Positions 35,855 through 44,926 of a DNA stretch of 55,778 nucleotides are shown here, in pieces (position 1 is the first letter of the stretch; each line of letters begins with the position of its first letter). The stretch is taken from positions 1-55,778 of the forward strand of contig NZ_CAJVAS010000042.1 of assembly GCF_910593845.1 (NCBI RefSeq). Reading direction: 5' to 3'. The DNA is from Paenibacillus solanacearum. GTDB lineage: Bacteria; Bacillota; Bacilli; Paenibacillales; NBRC-103111. Under the pieces are notes generated by a model. The model was not told the origin of the DNA. It worked only from the letters and a program-made list of their open reading frames with translations, and did not search any database. A program made the translations under genes and the position numbers.

Positions 35855-37059
35855 TTATTTGGCCAGCTGAGACTGAATCGCCTTGCTTGCTTCCTCCTGC
35901 GCGTCTCTCAAGGCGGTATTGACGTCTTTCTGATTCAAGGCGACTGCCTTCTCGGCGTTATTCAAAGCAGTGCGGCCTATGTTGTCATATAGGGACGGCA
36001 CGTGATTGGGAGACGGTGTGACTGAGAAAATCGCATTGAAGTTTTTTCCTTTCATGCTTGTCAGAGCGGAACCGAAGCTTTTTTTGAAAGCGTCGTTTTT
36101 TTTCAGCACGGTCAACCTGCCGCTGCTGTTGATGGTTTGCTGTACTTCGTCGCTGCCAATTAGTGAGATGACCTGGAATGCTTGATCCTTATGCTTGCCC
36201 GTTTTGGACACGAGCAGCGCGTGCAGATCGGTCTCTCGGCCTGTGCCGACCAGCCCCGTAAAATTCGGAAGGGACGCCATGTCCCAGTTCAACTTGTCCC
36301 CGTCTTTGGCTACCTTCTCCAATGTGCCTGACATCAGATTGCCCCACTCCGCCAGCATGGCAAGTGACTTTTCCTTCGTAAAGGCATTGGTTCCGTATTT
36401 GAAAGTGGTTCCTTTGACAACACCGGGAATATTGTACAGTTCTTTAAGCAAAGTTAACGATTTGTTCCATCCATCCGAATCGATCAGCGGTTTGTTCGTC
36501 TTCGGATCGACGTAGGGCAGCGACAGACCCGAGCCAACCCGAGTGATTCCGGTCGGATCGATGCCCTGGTAGTCGACCCCGCTATCGGTTCTGGTCATTT
36601 TGTGCGCAAGCTCGATAGCATCGTTCCAAGACATGCCATCGCGCGGGTAGTCGAACCCGAATTTGTCGAAAATATCTTTGTTATAGTACAAAACCGCATA
36701 GTTCATCGCATAGGGCAGCCCGGCCAACTTCTGCTGTCCGTCATTGATGCGCATGGCCTGCAAGGTGGTTGGATCGTACCGGTTCAAGGCGTTAGCCCTT
36801 GCCCACTTTTGACAAGCTCCATGGTGATATGAGGATATTTCTTCTTTACGGGATCACTGAAAAATGCGGCGAACTCCTCGTCGGTAAGAGCGTTGTAAGC
36901 ATAAAGCTGCAGCGTAATCGGTGTCGTATCTTGCTCGATCGGTCCAGTCTTGTCCGAATTCAGGGCGCCCTGCGGCGCCGCATCGCCGTCCCCGCAACCT
37001 GCGGTGGCCAGCAGCGCAATCAGCGCCGCTAGCCATACAAATCTTTTTTGTCCAGTCAC
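35855..37059 (-). pseudogene. broken solute-binding lipoprotein gene
   Basis: Two frames lie head to tail. The first runs from GTG 37059 (GGAGGGGG upstream, lipobox LATAGC) to a stop at 36784 after KKKYPHITMELVKSGQG. The second continues at 36787 with LNRYDPTTLQAMRI and carries the rest of the family-1 protein (FGFDYPRDGMSW, TALRDAQEEASKAI). Compared with copy 4, about 45-55 codons between the first lobe and the hinge are missing, and the remaining parts are in different frames. An internal deletion that is not a multiple of three explains this. The second part might still be translated, but it lacks a signal peptide. Confidence 0.8.
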
Positions 37060-37164
37060 TCGTGTTCCCCCTCCCAATCGCACCCAACCATTGAAAATTG
37101 CAAACAACGGCGAAGACCGCCAAACTGCGTCAAGCCTGACTCCTTCTTTCATCCTATTGCCGAG

Positions 37165-38475
37165 TTATTTTTGCCGGTTCGTTTCAATGTTTTTCGAAAT
37201 TTGTTCTTCCGCTTCTCTCAGCGCGGAGTTGATATCCTTCTCCCCTTTGATGATTGGGACGATGGCATTGGACATATAACCATCCGCGAACGAATCGTAC
37301 ACGCTCACCGGAAGCGCTTTCGCAGGAGTGGTCATAAAGGCCGCCTTCACATTTTTCCCTTGCAAGTAAGCCAAGTTTTTGCCGAACTCCTGCTCCATGT
37401 TACTGGACTTCACTATCGGCAGCCTTGCGTTGCGGGCTACTTCCGTCTGCACCTCGTCGGATAGAATCGTGGATATGACTTGAAATGCTTGATCCTTGTA
37501 TTTGCTCTGCGCCGTGACGTGAAGAATCCACTCATCCACCTGCATGCCGGTGTTGGGGCGTTCTTTGAATGACGGGTATTGGACCAAATCCCAGTTCAAA
37601 TCCTGTGCATCCTTCAAGTTCGGCAGGTTGTTATTGGAAGCCAGCATAGCGAGAGTTTGTTCTTTCTTAAACTGATCCGTACCTCCGCCAGCCAAACGGG
37701 GTGTATTGTTTCCGGGAATGTCGTAGATGCTTTTGAGCAACTCGAATATTTTTTTCCAATTATCATTATTGACGGTCGGCTTCTCCGTTACCGGATCGAC
37801 AAGGCCGTATGACAGCACAGAAGCCACGCGGGTCGCTTTATCCGGCTCCAAACCCCGATATTGCACACCGCCTTCACTGCGCGTCACTTTTTTGGCCAGC
37901 TCTCTGGCCTCCTCCCAGGTCATGCCATCCTTCGGATACGGAACACCGAATTTGTCGAAGATATCTTTATTAAAGTAGAGCGCACTGAAGTGCATCGTCC
38001 ATGGAAGACCGATTAAGTTGTTTTGCAGACTAGCCGACTTCACTGATTCTACGGCGACCGGGTTGAGCCGGGAAAGGTCGAAATTGAATTTTTTGATCAG
38101 CGGTTCGATACTATCTTCCATTCCGGTTCCTACAAACCGGTAAATAATCGGTGAAGCGGTCATCACCAAGTCCGGTATGTTGCCAGCTGCCATCAGCTTA
38201 TCAAAACCATTCTCCGGTTTGGACAAATCGATGGGCTCGATCGTAATGTACGGGTACCGCTTTTTCACCGGCTCCTCAACATACTTTTGGAATTCGTCAG
38301 GTCCAAGCCATCCCATGCTCAGCGCGAATTTGATCGTGACAGGCTCAGTCGAAACCTGAGGCGGAGCGTTCTTCTCTGCTGCGGGCTGCTCACCGGCCGA
38401 TTTGCCGTCATTACCGCTGCTGCAAGCGGTTGCAAACAATAGTAGTGAAAGTGCGGCCATTCGATTCATTTTCAT
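37165..38475 (-). CDS. solute-binding lipoprotein (family 1), copy 5
   Basis: 436 residues from ATG 38475, with GGGGGA upstream. A longer frame to 38628 has no site. The lipobox is FATAC. Conserved parts are KKRYPYITIEPIDLSK, ALYFNKDIFDKFGVPYPKDG with GMTWEEA, and SALREAEEQISKNI. It is transcribed away from the AraC gene at 38722 across a 246-bp gap, so it is the likely target of that regulator. The broken copy follows it at 106 bp. Confidence 0.88.
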   Translation of the reverse strand: MKMNRMAALSLLLFATACSSGNDGKSAGEQPAAEKNAPPQVSTEPVTIKFALSMGWLGPDEFQKYVEEPVKKRYPYITIEPIDLSKPENGFDKLMAAGNIPDLVMTASPIIYRFVGTGMEDSIEPLIKKFNFDLSRLNPVAVESVKSASLQNNLIGLPWTMHFSALYFNKDIFDKFGVPYPKDGMTWEEARELAKKVTRSEGGVQYRGLEPDKATRVASVLSYGLVDPVTEKPTVNNDNWKKIFELLKSIYDIPGNNTPRLAGGGTDQFKKEQTLAMLASNNNLPNLKDAQDLNWDLVQYPSFKERPNTGMQVDEWILHVTAQSKYKDQAFQVISTILSDEVQTEVARNARLPIVKSSNMEQEFGKNLAYLQGKNVKAAFMTTPAKALPVSVYDSFADGYMSNAIVPIIKGEKDINSALREAEEQISKNIETNRQK

Positions 38476-38721
38476 ATCGGTTTCCCCCAATTTAGTATTG
38501 GTAAGTATCCCGAAGTCATCGCCAGTCGACTGTGACGATGCGGGATAATCTCTAAACAATACGCCCAGCTCCTCTAGTCTGCGAACGGCTGTGAATCCAA
38601 TTATGGCTTCAATCCCTGTTACAAGCACTCACTTACTTTATTTATGGTAAAATAAACGAAGGGAAAAAACCTAACGTGTTTTTCGATAATTATCCCATTT
38701 TTTCTGGGAGGTCCAGCCCAT

Positions 38722-39639
38722 ATGTCACATTTTCCAAAATATTTGAAAGGCTATACGACGAAAGACAGCCCGTTCCAGTTCGAGCTCCTGATTAATAGAC
38801 TGAAGAAAGGCTATCCTTCTCACCGACAGGATTACCTTGAATTTTCATACGTCAAGAGCGGGACAGGCTGGGAAACGATCAATGGGGTAAAACATCGTAT
38901 GGAGGCGGGGACGTTTTCTTTTTTGCTGCCGTACCAAATCCATGAATTGTTTACCGATCCGGGATCGGAGCTCATTCTGTACAATTGTCGATTCAGTATG
39001 GAATTGCTCGTAGAGCAGAACCGGGAAGAACTGATGAACGGCATGGTGAATGGTACTGAAGGGCTGCCTTCCTTCGTTCAATTGGAGGGGAAAGAGAAAG
39101 CGCGGATGGACAGTCAGCTTGAGGAAATGATCGAGGAATACGTCAGCAGCGAACTATGGCGGAACAGCTATTTGCAGGCTAAGCTGAAGGAGCTTCTCAT
39201 CCGGTTCGACCGCTATCGGAGGAAGAATGGTACAACACCAAGCGCGAAGCCCGCCTCAGGTAACTCAGCAGGATCCGTCTGGCCGATCATCCACTATATA
39301 AACGGAAATTATCAAGAGAATATCACGCTGGGTGGAATTGCCCAGAAATTCGCTCTGAGCCTCTCCAGGGTCAGTGAAATCATAAAAAAAACTACTGGTC
39401 AAACGTACGTCCACTTCCTGCAAGATCTTCGCATCCGCCATGCGTGCAGTCTTCTCGTTTCAACCGAGATGAGCGTATCTGAAATTGCACTGGAAGTCGG
39501 CTACGGATCGTATAATACGTTCTCGCGGATTTTCCGGGACACTAAAGGTGTATCGCCTTCAAAATACCGCAAAATGAAGACGTTAAAGTCAGCGCATAAT
39601 CGGGGTAGCGAGCACCAATCCGGGAGGAATTTGGAATGA
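38722..39639 (+). CDS. AraC family regulator
   Basis: 305 residues with GGGAGG upstream. The N-terminal cupin region is YLEFSYVKSGTGWETING and TFSFLLPYQIHELF. The C-terminal part has two HTH motifs: NITLGGIAQKFALSLSRVSE and MSVSEIALEVGYGSYNTFSR, then KGVSPSKYRKMKTL. It is divergent from copy 5 of the binding proteins. The order and spacing match other AraC and binding-protein pairs of Paenibacillus, where the regulator senses sugar uptake. Confidence 0.88.
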   Translation: MSHFPKYLKGYTTKDSPFQFELLINRLKKGYPSHRQDYLEFSYVKSGTGWETINGVKHRMEAGTFSFLLPYQIHELFTDPGSELILYNCRFSMELLVEQNREELMNGMVNGTEGLPSFVQLEGKEKARMDSQLEEMIEEYVSSELWRNSYLQAKLKELLIRFDRYRRKNGTTPSAKPASGNSAGSVWPIIHYINGNYQENITLGGIAQKFALSLSRVSEIIKKTTGQTYVHFLQDLRIRHACSLLVSTEMSVSEIALEVGYGSYNTFSRIFRDTKGVSPSKYRKMKTLKSAHNRGSEHQSGRNLE

Positions 39640-39662
39640 AACTGCACTTGTGGCTGCGAGCA

Positions 39663-39869
39663 TCAGTCGATAAACAAATAGGCAACAACTTTTACCAAAT
39701 ATAAAAATATTACAATGCCTGCAAACGCTATATAGGGGGTGAAAAAGATAAAAAATAAATAAGGAACGGTCTGTTCCCCTTTTAATGTATTTCTGAATAC
39801 TTGCTTCATTATAATGTATAAAAAAACACTTCCCAGAAGTATAAGAATTTTTGCAGCAAAAGGTGTCAT
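39663..39869 (-). CDS. small two-helix membrane protein
   Basis: 68 residues, with AGGAAAGG close to the ATG. Two hydrophobic stretches (ILILLGSVFLYIIM and a long one ending VAYLFID) predict a small hairpin protein in the membrane. I do not recognise a family. The DNA is AT-rich. The stretch from here to the short-chain dehydrogenase stop at 40123 has no further gene. Confidence 0.55.
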   Translation of the reverse strand: MTPFAAKILILLGSVFLYIIMKQVFRNTLKGEQTVPYLFFIFFTPYIAFAGIVIFLYLVKVVAYLFID

Positions 39870-40122
39870 TCCCTTTCCTTCCTTTCATCATACTTCATGT
39901 GGTTGGGAGAGGTTATTTGCATAAACACTATTGATTAGCAGCGCACTCACGATTAGCTCCGTCGGATGAATATGTTATTCCGCATAAAAAGAACTCTAAA
40001 CCAAATATAACATTATTTATATGGTTATTAATATAATAAATAATCAAATTATGGAATTATTTTAACGGACATGAATATTGGTTGGACATGGAATCAAATT
40101 TATGTCACAGAGAAAAATAGCA

Positions 40123-41037
40123 TCACTCTCCTATTCCCGAGTTCCTGGTTTGTCTTTCGCTGACTTCCCATAGCTTCCGTGCAGCTTCTTGGCTGCGGGC
40201 CGGAGCCGCGGGAATGGCTTCCTTCATATCGACATAGTACCTGCCGCTCTCCCCGCTGATTTCGTTCGAATCCGCCAGCCAGACGAGCGTCTCGGCTCCT
40301 TTTTCCGGCGTTTGGGAAAATCGCTTCATGACCGCCATCGTCATCCGCGCCAGCATGCCGTTATCCTGATTGAAATTGGTAGCGACAAGCCCCGGATCTA
40401 AGCAGTTCGCGACAACGCCGGTTCCCTCAAGGAGGCGGGCCAGCTCTGTAGTGAACAAAATGTTCGCTAACTTCGTCTCTCCGTAGCGGAAGTTGGCACC
40501 GCCCATCAGGGCTTGCAAGAAGCTATAGCGCTTCTTGGCGGTCAAGTCGTCGAAAGCGATGCCCTTCTTCGCCATCTTGTGTCCGTGTGAAGAAGTAGTG
40601 ATGATCCGGGCTTCGCCGCTCATCTTGATCCGGTCAAGGAGCAGCGTCGTCAGTAAGAAGGGGGCGAGATGGTTGACGGCCCAAGTTTTCTCCATGCCGT
40701 CCTTGGTCAGTATCCGTTTGACGAACATCGCACCGGCGTTGTTGATCAGCATGTCGATCCGGGGACACCTTGCCAAAATTTCGGAAGCGAGGCGGCGGAT
40801 CGACCGCTGATCGGACAAGTCTGCCAAGAACACTTCCACATTCGTATTGCCTCCAGTAAGCGCCCGAAGCTGTTCGGCTGTCTCATTCCCCTTGGCCTGG
40901 CTTCGCGCCACAATTCCCAAGTGGGCACCTCTAGCCGCCAACTCCCTGGCCGCCGCCAGCCCGATGCCGCTGGTTGCTCCTGTAATGATCACATATTTGC
41001 CCTGCACGCTCCACGCCTTATGATTTGTTTTATCCAT
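40123..41037 (-). CDS. short-chain dehydrogenase/reductase
   Basis: 304 residues from ATG 41037, with AAGGTG about ten bases upstream. The Rossmann motif is ITGATSGIGLAAARELA, then LINNAGAMF. The catalytic set is Ser in ITTSS, with Tyr and Lys in YGETKLANILF. Retinol-dehydrogenase-like or WW-domain-oxidoreductase-like proteins share this ordering. The substrate is unknown. A perfect TetR-type operator lies 33-51 bp upstream of the start, just after a consensus promoter, so the gene is held silent until an unknown ligand appears. No TetR gene that fits is adjacent. Confidence 0.88.
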   Translation of the reverse strand: MDKTNHKAWSVQGKYVIITGATSGIGLAAARELAARGAHLGIVARSQAKGNETAEQLRALTGGNTNVEVFLADLSDQRSIRRLASEILARCPRIDMLINNAGAMFVKRILTKDGMEKTWAVNHLAPFLLTTLLLDRIKMSGEARIITTSSHGHKMAKKGIAFDDLTAKKRYSFLQALMGGANFRYGETKLANILFTTELARLLEGTGVVANCLDPGLVATNFNQDNGMLARMTMAVMKRFSQTPEKGAETLVWLADSNEISGESGRYYVDMKEAIPAAPARSQEAARKLWEVSERQTRNSGIGE

Positions 41038-41069
41038 CAATTTCGTACACCTTCTCATCGTTATTTTAT

Positions 41070-41088
41070 TGAATGAACGGTTCATTCA
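41070..41088. promoter_or_regulatory. TetR/AcrR-type operator of the dehydrogenase
   Basis: TGAATGAAC-G-GTTCATTCA is a perfect 9-1-9 palindrome. It matches the typical shape of operators of TetR-family repressors. It lies just after the predicted transcription start, so repression by blocking is expected. Confidence 0.7.
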
Positions 41089-41100
41089 TTTTATGGTTTT

Positions 41101-41129
41101 ATCATACTTCCATATTTAGCATATGTCAA
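41101..41129 (-). promoter_or_regulatory. sigma-A promoter of the dehydrogenase
   Basis: Minus strand TTGACA (41124-41129), a 17-bp spacer and TATGAT (41101-41106). It is close to the ideal sigma-A consensus, so the gene should be strong when not repressed. Confidence 0.7.
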
Positions 41130-41188
41130 TTGTTTTACTAACAAATAATTCACTTCTGTGTTAGGATCGGCCAAAACCACACTAGGAC

Positions 41189-41218
41189 AGGCGCAGTCCC
41201 CCTCAGGGGTGTGCGCCT
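41189..41218. terminator. stem-loop between the helicase and the dehydrogenase
   Basis: AGGCGCA and TGCGCCT pair around an inner CCCC-TCA-GGGG stem. It lies 99 bp beyond the helicase stop on the minus strand. The T-run is not clear, so termination is uncertain. Confidence 0.4.
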
Positions 41219-41316
41219 ATCTGCTGCAAATAAAAAGGGATGTTAGGTTTCATGCATTGATTCACTTTACGAGATCTCCTTTTGTCCCTGATACAGCATA
41301 TCCTGATTTATACCAA

Positions 41317-43596
41317 TTAAACTCGCCATTCTTCAGGAAGCAATCGTATGTATTTGGTCTGTAAATACCGATCATCGACAAGCACAAGAGAACCACGATC
41401 CTGCTCCGATCGAATCAATCTGCCGCCCGCTTGCAGCACCTTGTTCATGCCCGGAAAAACATATGCGTAATCAAAGCCGTCCCGCCCTGTTCTGTTGTAA
41501 TAGTTTTTCATCAGATCACGTTCCAGTCCGATTTGCGGCAACCCCACACCAACGATAATGACACCGGTCAACCGGTCCCCTTGCAGATTGATTCCCTCTG
41601 AAAATATGCCTCCCAATACGGCAAAGCCGACTAATGTCCGGGCTCTTCCCGCCTGGAACGTGTCCAGAAACCGCTCCCGCTCCTCTTCCGACATCGTAGG
41701 GGCCTGAACAAGGATATCGGCGTCCGGCATTTCCGCTTCGTACGCGGCCACGCCGGCCTGCAAATAATCAAACGAAGGAAAAAAGACCAAGTAGCAACCA
41801 ATACGCCTGCTGATCCGCTCTCGAAGCAGTGATCCCAGCCTGGCCATCGAGCTTTCACGGTCTCGGTATCGCGTCGATAATGCCGCGATGCTCACCTCCC
41901 ATTGGTCCTTCGAGAAGGGGGATGGAATCGCAAATGTATAACCGTCCTCCCCGGCACCGAGTACATCCTTGTAGAAGCCGAACGGGGACAGCGTTGCCGA
42001 GAAAAATACTTTCGCCCGATAGCCATTGCTCATATGTCGCAGCAGCTGGGACGGATCTAGGCATAGAAGCTTCACTCTGACCTCGCTGCGCTCGACTTCG
42101 GCATAGGTGACGAACCGTTCATCCGCCAACTTTGCGATTCGAAGGAAGCTTTGCGCCGCGAAATAAACATCTTTCAAGAGCGTCAATCCCTCTTCTTCCC
42201 CGCCTGCAACAAGCGTCTGCTCGGCCGCTTCGGCAAAAAACTCTAACTGTTCAAGCAAGCTTTGCGGCGGACCGTCAAGCAGCGAATGCGTCCGCTCCCC
42301 CACCTCCTTGCGTAGCTCGATAAATATTTTATTCAAGGCCTTGGCCGCCTGGGCAAGCTCTCGTCGCTTGCCCCTGCTTTCCCGCTGAAGATGGAGAAAA
42401 CCGGATTTTACTAGCTCCGCAGAAAACATGTCCCTCGCCCGGTCAACCAAATTATGCGCTTCATCCACCAACAGAGCGGTATGCTTGCGCTGCTCCTGCA
42501 GCAACCGCTTCAACGACACACGCGGATCGAACACATAATTATAGTCGCAGATGACCGCATCCGCGGCGTATGCCGCTTCTATTGACAGCTCGAACGGACA
42601 TACCCGGTGTTTGCGTGCGTACCGTTCAATCACCTCGCGGCCCATCGATGCCTCATGCTCCAACATGTCTAGCATCGCGTCGTTAAGTCGGTCATAGAAG
42701 CCATCTGCGTATTCGCAGTACTCCTTCGAGCAGCGCACCTCTTCCTTGAAGCATACTTTTTCCTTCGCCGTCAGCGTGACGGTCTTCGCCTGTAAGCCAG
42801 CATCCGCCATGGCGCGCATCGCATGCTCCGCCGCAGTCCGGGTTATCGTTTTGGCCGTTATGTAGAAGATTCGTTGAAGATGCCCTTGCCCAATCGATTT
42901 AACGGCCGGGAACAAGGTCGAGATCGTTTTGCCGGTTCCGGTCGGAGCTCTTGCGAACAAATCTTTCCCTTCGGCGATCGCCGTATAAACGGCACCGGCC
43001 AGCTTACGCTGCCCTTCCCGGTAGGCCGGATAAGGAAACGACAGACTCCGCGCGCTCTCGTTCCGTTCCTGTTCGTGCTTAGCCGTCCATCTTGCATAGG
43101 GTGCATATATCTGCAGCATTCCGAGCACTAAACCTTCCAGTTCCTCCGTCGTCTGCTCCTTCCGAAAATGAATTTGTTCGTCCGTATCCAGCTGCACATA
43201 GGTCAGCTGCACACACAGCTTCAATAAGCCTTCCTTCGCGGCATACATATACGCATAACATTGAGCCTGCGCCCAATGTTCGGGGTGCGCGTGTTCCTCA
43301 ATATGGTTAATATTCTGCAGAGTGGACTTAATTTCTTCAATAGTGACAAGTTCGTTCTCCGGGAATCGGATGCCATCGCAGCGCCCTTCCAGCCGAAAAC
43401 GCAAGTCCCCGCATTCGAACTCGTGCTGCAGCGGTGCTTCCTTGAGGTCCGATTCTTGGTACGTCTTTTGCAGCTTCTGATGCGCAAGCGTCCCTTCTGA
43501 GAACGTAGGTGCCGCATGAAATCCAGACTCCAGACTGCCTCTGCGAAACGCGTATTCGACCAGTGCACGTACAGAAATGCGAATAATCGGTAGCAT
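41317..43596 (-). CDS. XPD/DinG-type helicase with N-terminal nuclease-like domain
   Basis: 759 residues. The first 170 residues resemble a PD-(D/E)XK nuclease of the Cas4/RecB group: the core is GRCDGIRFPENELVTIEEIKS, where Asp and the E-x-K part (EEIKS) are kept. From residue 190 there is a superfamily-2 helicase of the XPD type: Walker A RAPTGTGKT, four cysteines for an iron-sulfur cluster (VCFKEEVRCSKEYCEY and HRVCPFELS), DEAH box LVDEAHNL, and C-terminal FSEGINLQGDRL with GRLIRSEQDRGS. The combination fits DNA-repair enzymes that load on 5' overhangs. It is a single gene with its own site GGTGAG, and its neighbours are unrelated. Confidence 0.88.
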   Translation of the reverse strand: MLPIIRISVRALVEYAFRRGSLESGFHAAPTFSEGTLAHQKLQKTYQESDLKEAPLQHEFECGDLRFRLEGRCDGIRFPENELVTIEEIKSTLQNINHIEEHAHPEHWAQAQCYAYMYAAKEGLLKLCVQLTYVQLDTDEQIHFRKEQTTEELEGLVLGMLQIYAPYARWTAKHEQERNESARSLSFPYPAYREGQRKLAGAVYTAIAEGKDLFARAPTGTGKTISTLFPAVKSIGQGHLQRIFYITAKTITRTAAEHAMRAMADAGLQAKTVTLTAKEKVCFKEEVRCSKEYCEYADGFYDRLNDAMLDMLEHEASMGREVIERYARKHRVCPFELSIEAAYAADAVICDYNYVFDPRVSLKRLLQEQRKHTALLVDEAHNLVDRARDMFSAELVKSGFLHLQRESRGKRRELAQAAKALNKIFIELRKEVGERTHSLLDGPPQSLLEQLEFFAEAAEQTLVAGGEEEGLTLLKDVYFAAQSFLRIAKLADERFVTYAEVERSEVRVKLLCLDPSQLLRHMSNGYRAKVFFSATLSPFGFYKDVLGAGEDGYTFAIPSPFSKDQWEVSIAALSTRYRDRESSMARLGSLLRERISRRIGCYLVFFPSFDYLQAGVAAYEAEMPDADILVQAPTMSEEERERFLDTFQAGRARTLVGFAVLGGIFSEGINLQGDRLTGVIIVGVGLPQIGLERDLMKNYYNRTGRDGFDYAYVFPGMNKVLQAGGRLIRSEQDRGSLVLVDDRYLQTKYIRLLPEEWRV

Positions 43597-43884
43597 ATGC
43601 TCTCACCCGAAATCATGTTTAGTTACAAATAAGCATACCATGTTTTGAGTCAAATGAAAACAAATGTTCCCATATAAGACTAAATGTCATCCCGCCATAA
43701 GGAGCAAGCCATACGGTCCGATGTACAGATCCGCCCCTCTCTTCTGCGGCAGCCTTACCGTTGTATGCAACAGACAGCCAAGTACCGAATACGGTTGTCA
43801 AAAGCAAATGCTCACTCGGGCATACAAATACCAACTGTTTAGAAGTCGTGCTTCTAAACAATTGGTATTTGATCCGTTCTATAT
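43597..43884. repeat. intergenic stretch with a 21-bp inverted repeat
   Basis: No convincing gene is here. CAAATACCAACTGTTTAGAAG (43825-43845) and its near-complement (43851-43871) are separated by only five bases, with one mismatch. The stem lies next to the FabH stop. It has no T-run, so it may be a terminator with an atypical tail or a miniature repeated element. A short open frame on the minus strand (43619-43888) covers it and is rejected. Confidence 0.5.
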
Positions 43885-44925
43885 TCATGAATGTTCATAC
43901 TCCTTCGTATTCTCATTCGCCGGGTGGATAGCAGCTTGTGGCGCTAATGTCCATTCCACAATAACCCCGCCGAAGGTGAATCCGCCGCCAAAGCCGACGA
44001 GCAGCAGCAGTCGATCTCCGGCCTTGACTTGACCTGACTTGACTCCCATGCTCAAGGCAAGCGGAATACTGGCAGCTGTCGTATTACCGTAATACTCCAT
44101 ACTGTGCAGAGTCCTGCTCATGGGAATACCGATTTTCTTGCTTATGGACTCGACAATGCGAAGATTGGCGCTGTGGGGAACGAACCAATCAATCTCATCC
44201 GCACTCCAGCGGACTTGATCCAGAATGCTACGTATGACTTGCGGCACCGTCCCAACGGCAAAACGGTACACCTCCCGCCCGTTCTGCACCAGCATCCCAT
44301 TACTTGCAAGCTTATTTCCTGACAACTCCTTTCTTAGGCCCGAGCGATACAGATAACTTCCTCCATGACCATCCGATCCAAAATACTGTGTGGCGAACGC
44401 CCCCGTATCCTCCGTTCTTTCCATTAAAACAACGCCAGCTCCATCACCGAATAAGATGCAGGAAGTGCGATCCGAATAATCCATTATTTTGGATGCCGTA
44501 TCCGCGCCAACCACCAAAATTTTCTGATGAAGCCCGCTGGTGATTAATCCATTTGCCAGGTTCATCGCATAAACAAATCCCGTGCAAGCTGCGTTAACGT
44601 CGAGCGCCCCCGTAGCCGGAATACCATAATGTTGTTGGATTAAACAAGCAACGGAAGGCGTCGGAAAGTCCGGAGTATAGGTGGCTACCAGGATCATATC
44701 TACATCCATGATCGATACGTCATAGTTCGTAAGCAGATCATCAATCGCCCCGATACACATATGACTTGAGAACTCATCCTTAGCCGCAATACGCCTTTCA
44801 CGTATGCCCGTTCGCTGAACGATCCATTCATCGCTCGTGTCCATCATCATCTCCAAATCTGCATTTCTTAACACTTTGGAAGGAACATAACTGCCGATTG
44901 CTGTAATTTTGGCTTTTGATCTCAT
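43885..44925 (-). CDS. fabH: 3-oxoacyl-ACP synthase III (FabH)
   Basis: 346 residues from ATG 44925, one base after the hydrolase stop, with AGGAGG inside that gene's end. The active-site Cys114 is in NAACTGF, the histidine in VPHSANLR and the asparagine in GNTTAAS. The complete Cys-His-Asn triad predicts the first condensation of an acyl-CoA primer with malonyl-ACP. A second, unusual FabH linked to a hydrolase and a two-component system could serve a special acyl product. The main fab operon is not in the window. Confidence 0.9.
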   Translation of the reverse strand: MRSKAKITAIGSYVPSKVLRNADLEMMMDTSDEWIVQRTGIRERRIAAKDEFSSHMCIGAIDDLLTNYDVSIMDVDMILVATYTPDFPTPSVACLIQQHYGIPATGALDVNAACTGFVYAMNLANGLITSGLHQKILVVGADTASKIMDYSDRTSCILFGDGAGVVLMERTEDTGAFATQYFGSDGHGGSYLYRSGLRKELSGNKLASNGMLVQNGREVYRFAVGTVPQVIRSILDQVRWSADEIDWFVPHSANLRIVESISKKIGIPMSRTLHSMEYYGNTTAASIPLALSMGVKSGQVKAGDRLLLLVGFGGGFTFGGVIVEWTLAPQAAIHPANENTKEYEHS

Positions 44926-44926
44926 G

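Noticed and set aside
43619..43888. 89-residue minus-strand frame between the helicase and FabH genes
   Set aside because: It runs through the inverted repeat and has no known pattern. Its apparent N-terminus is the repeat translated.
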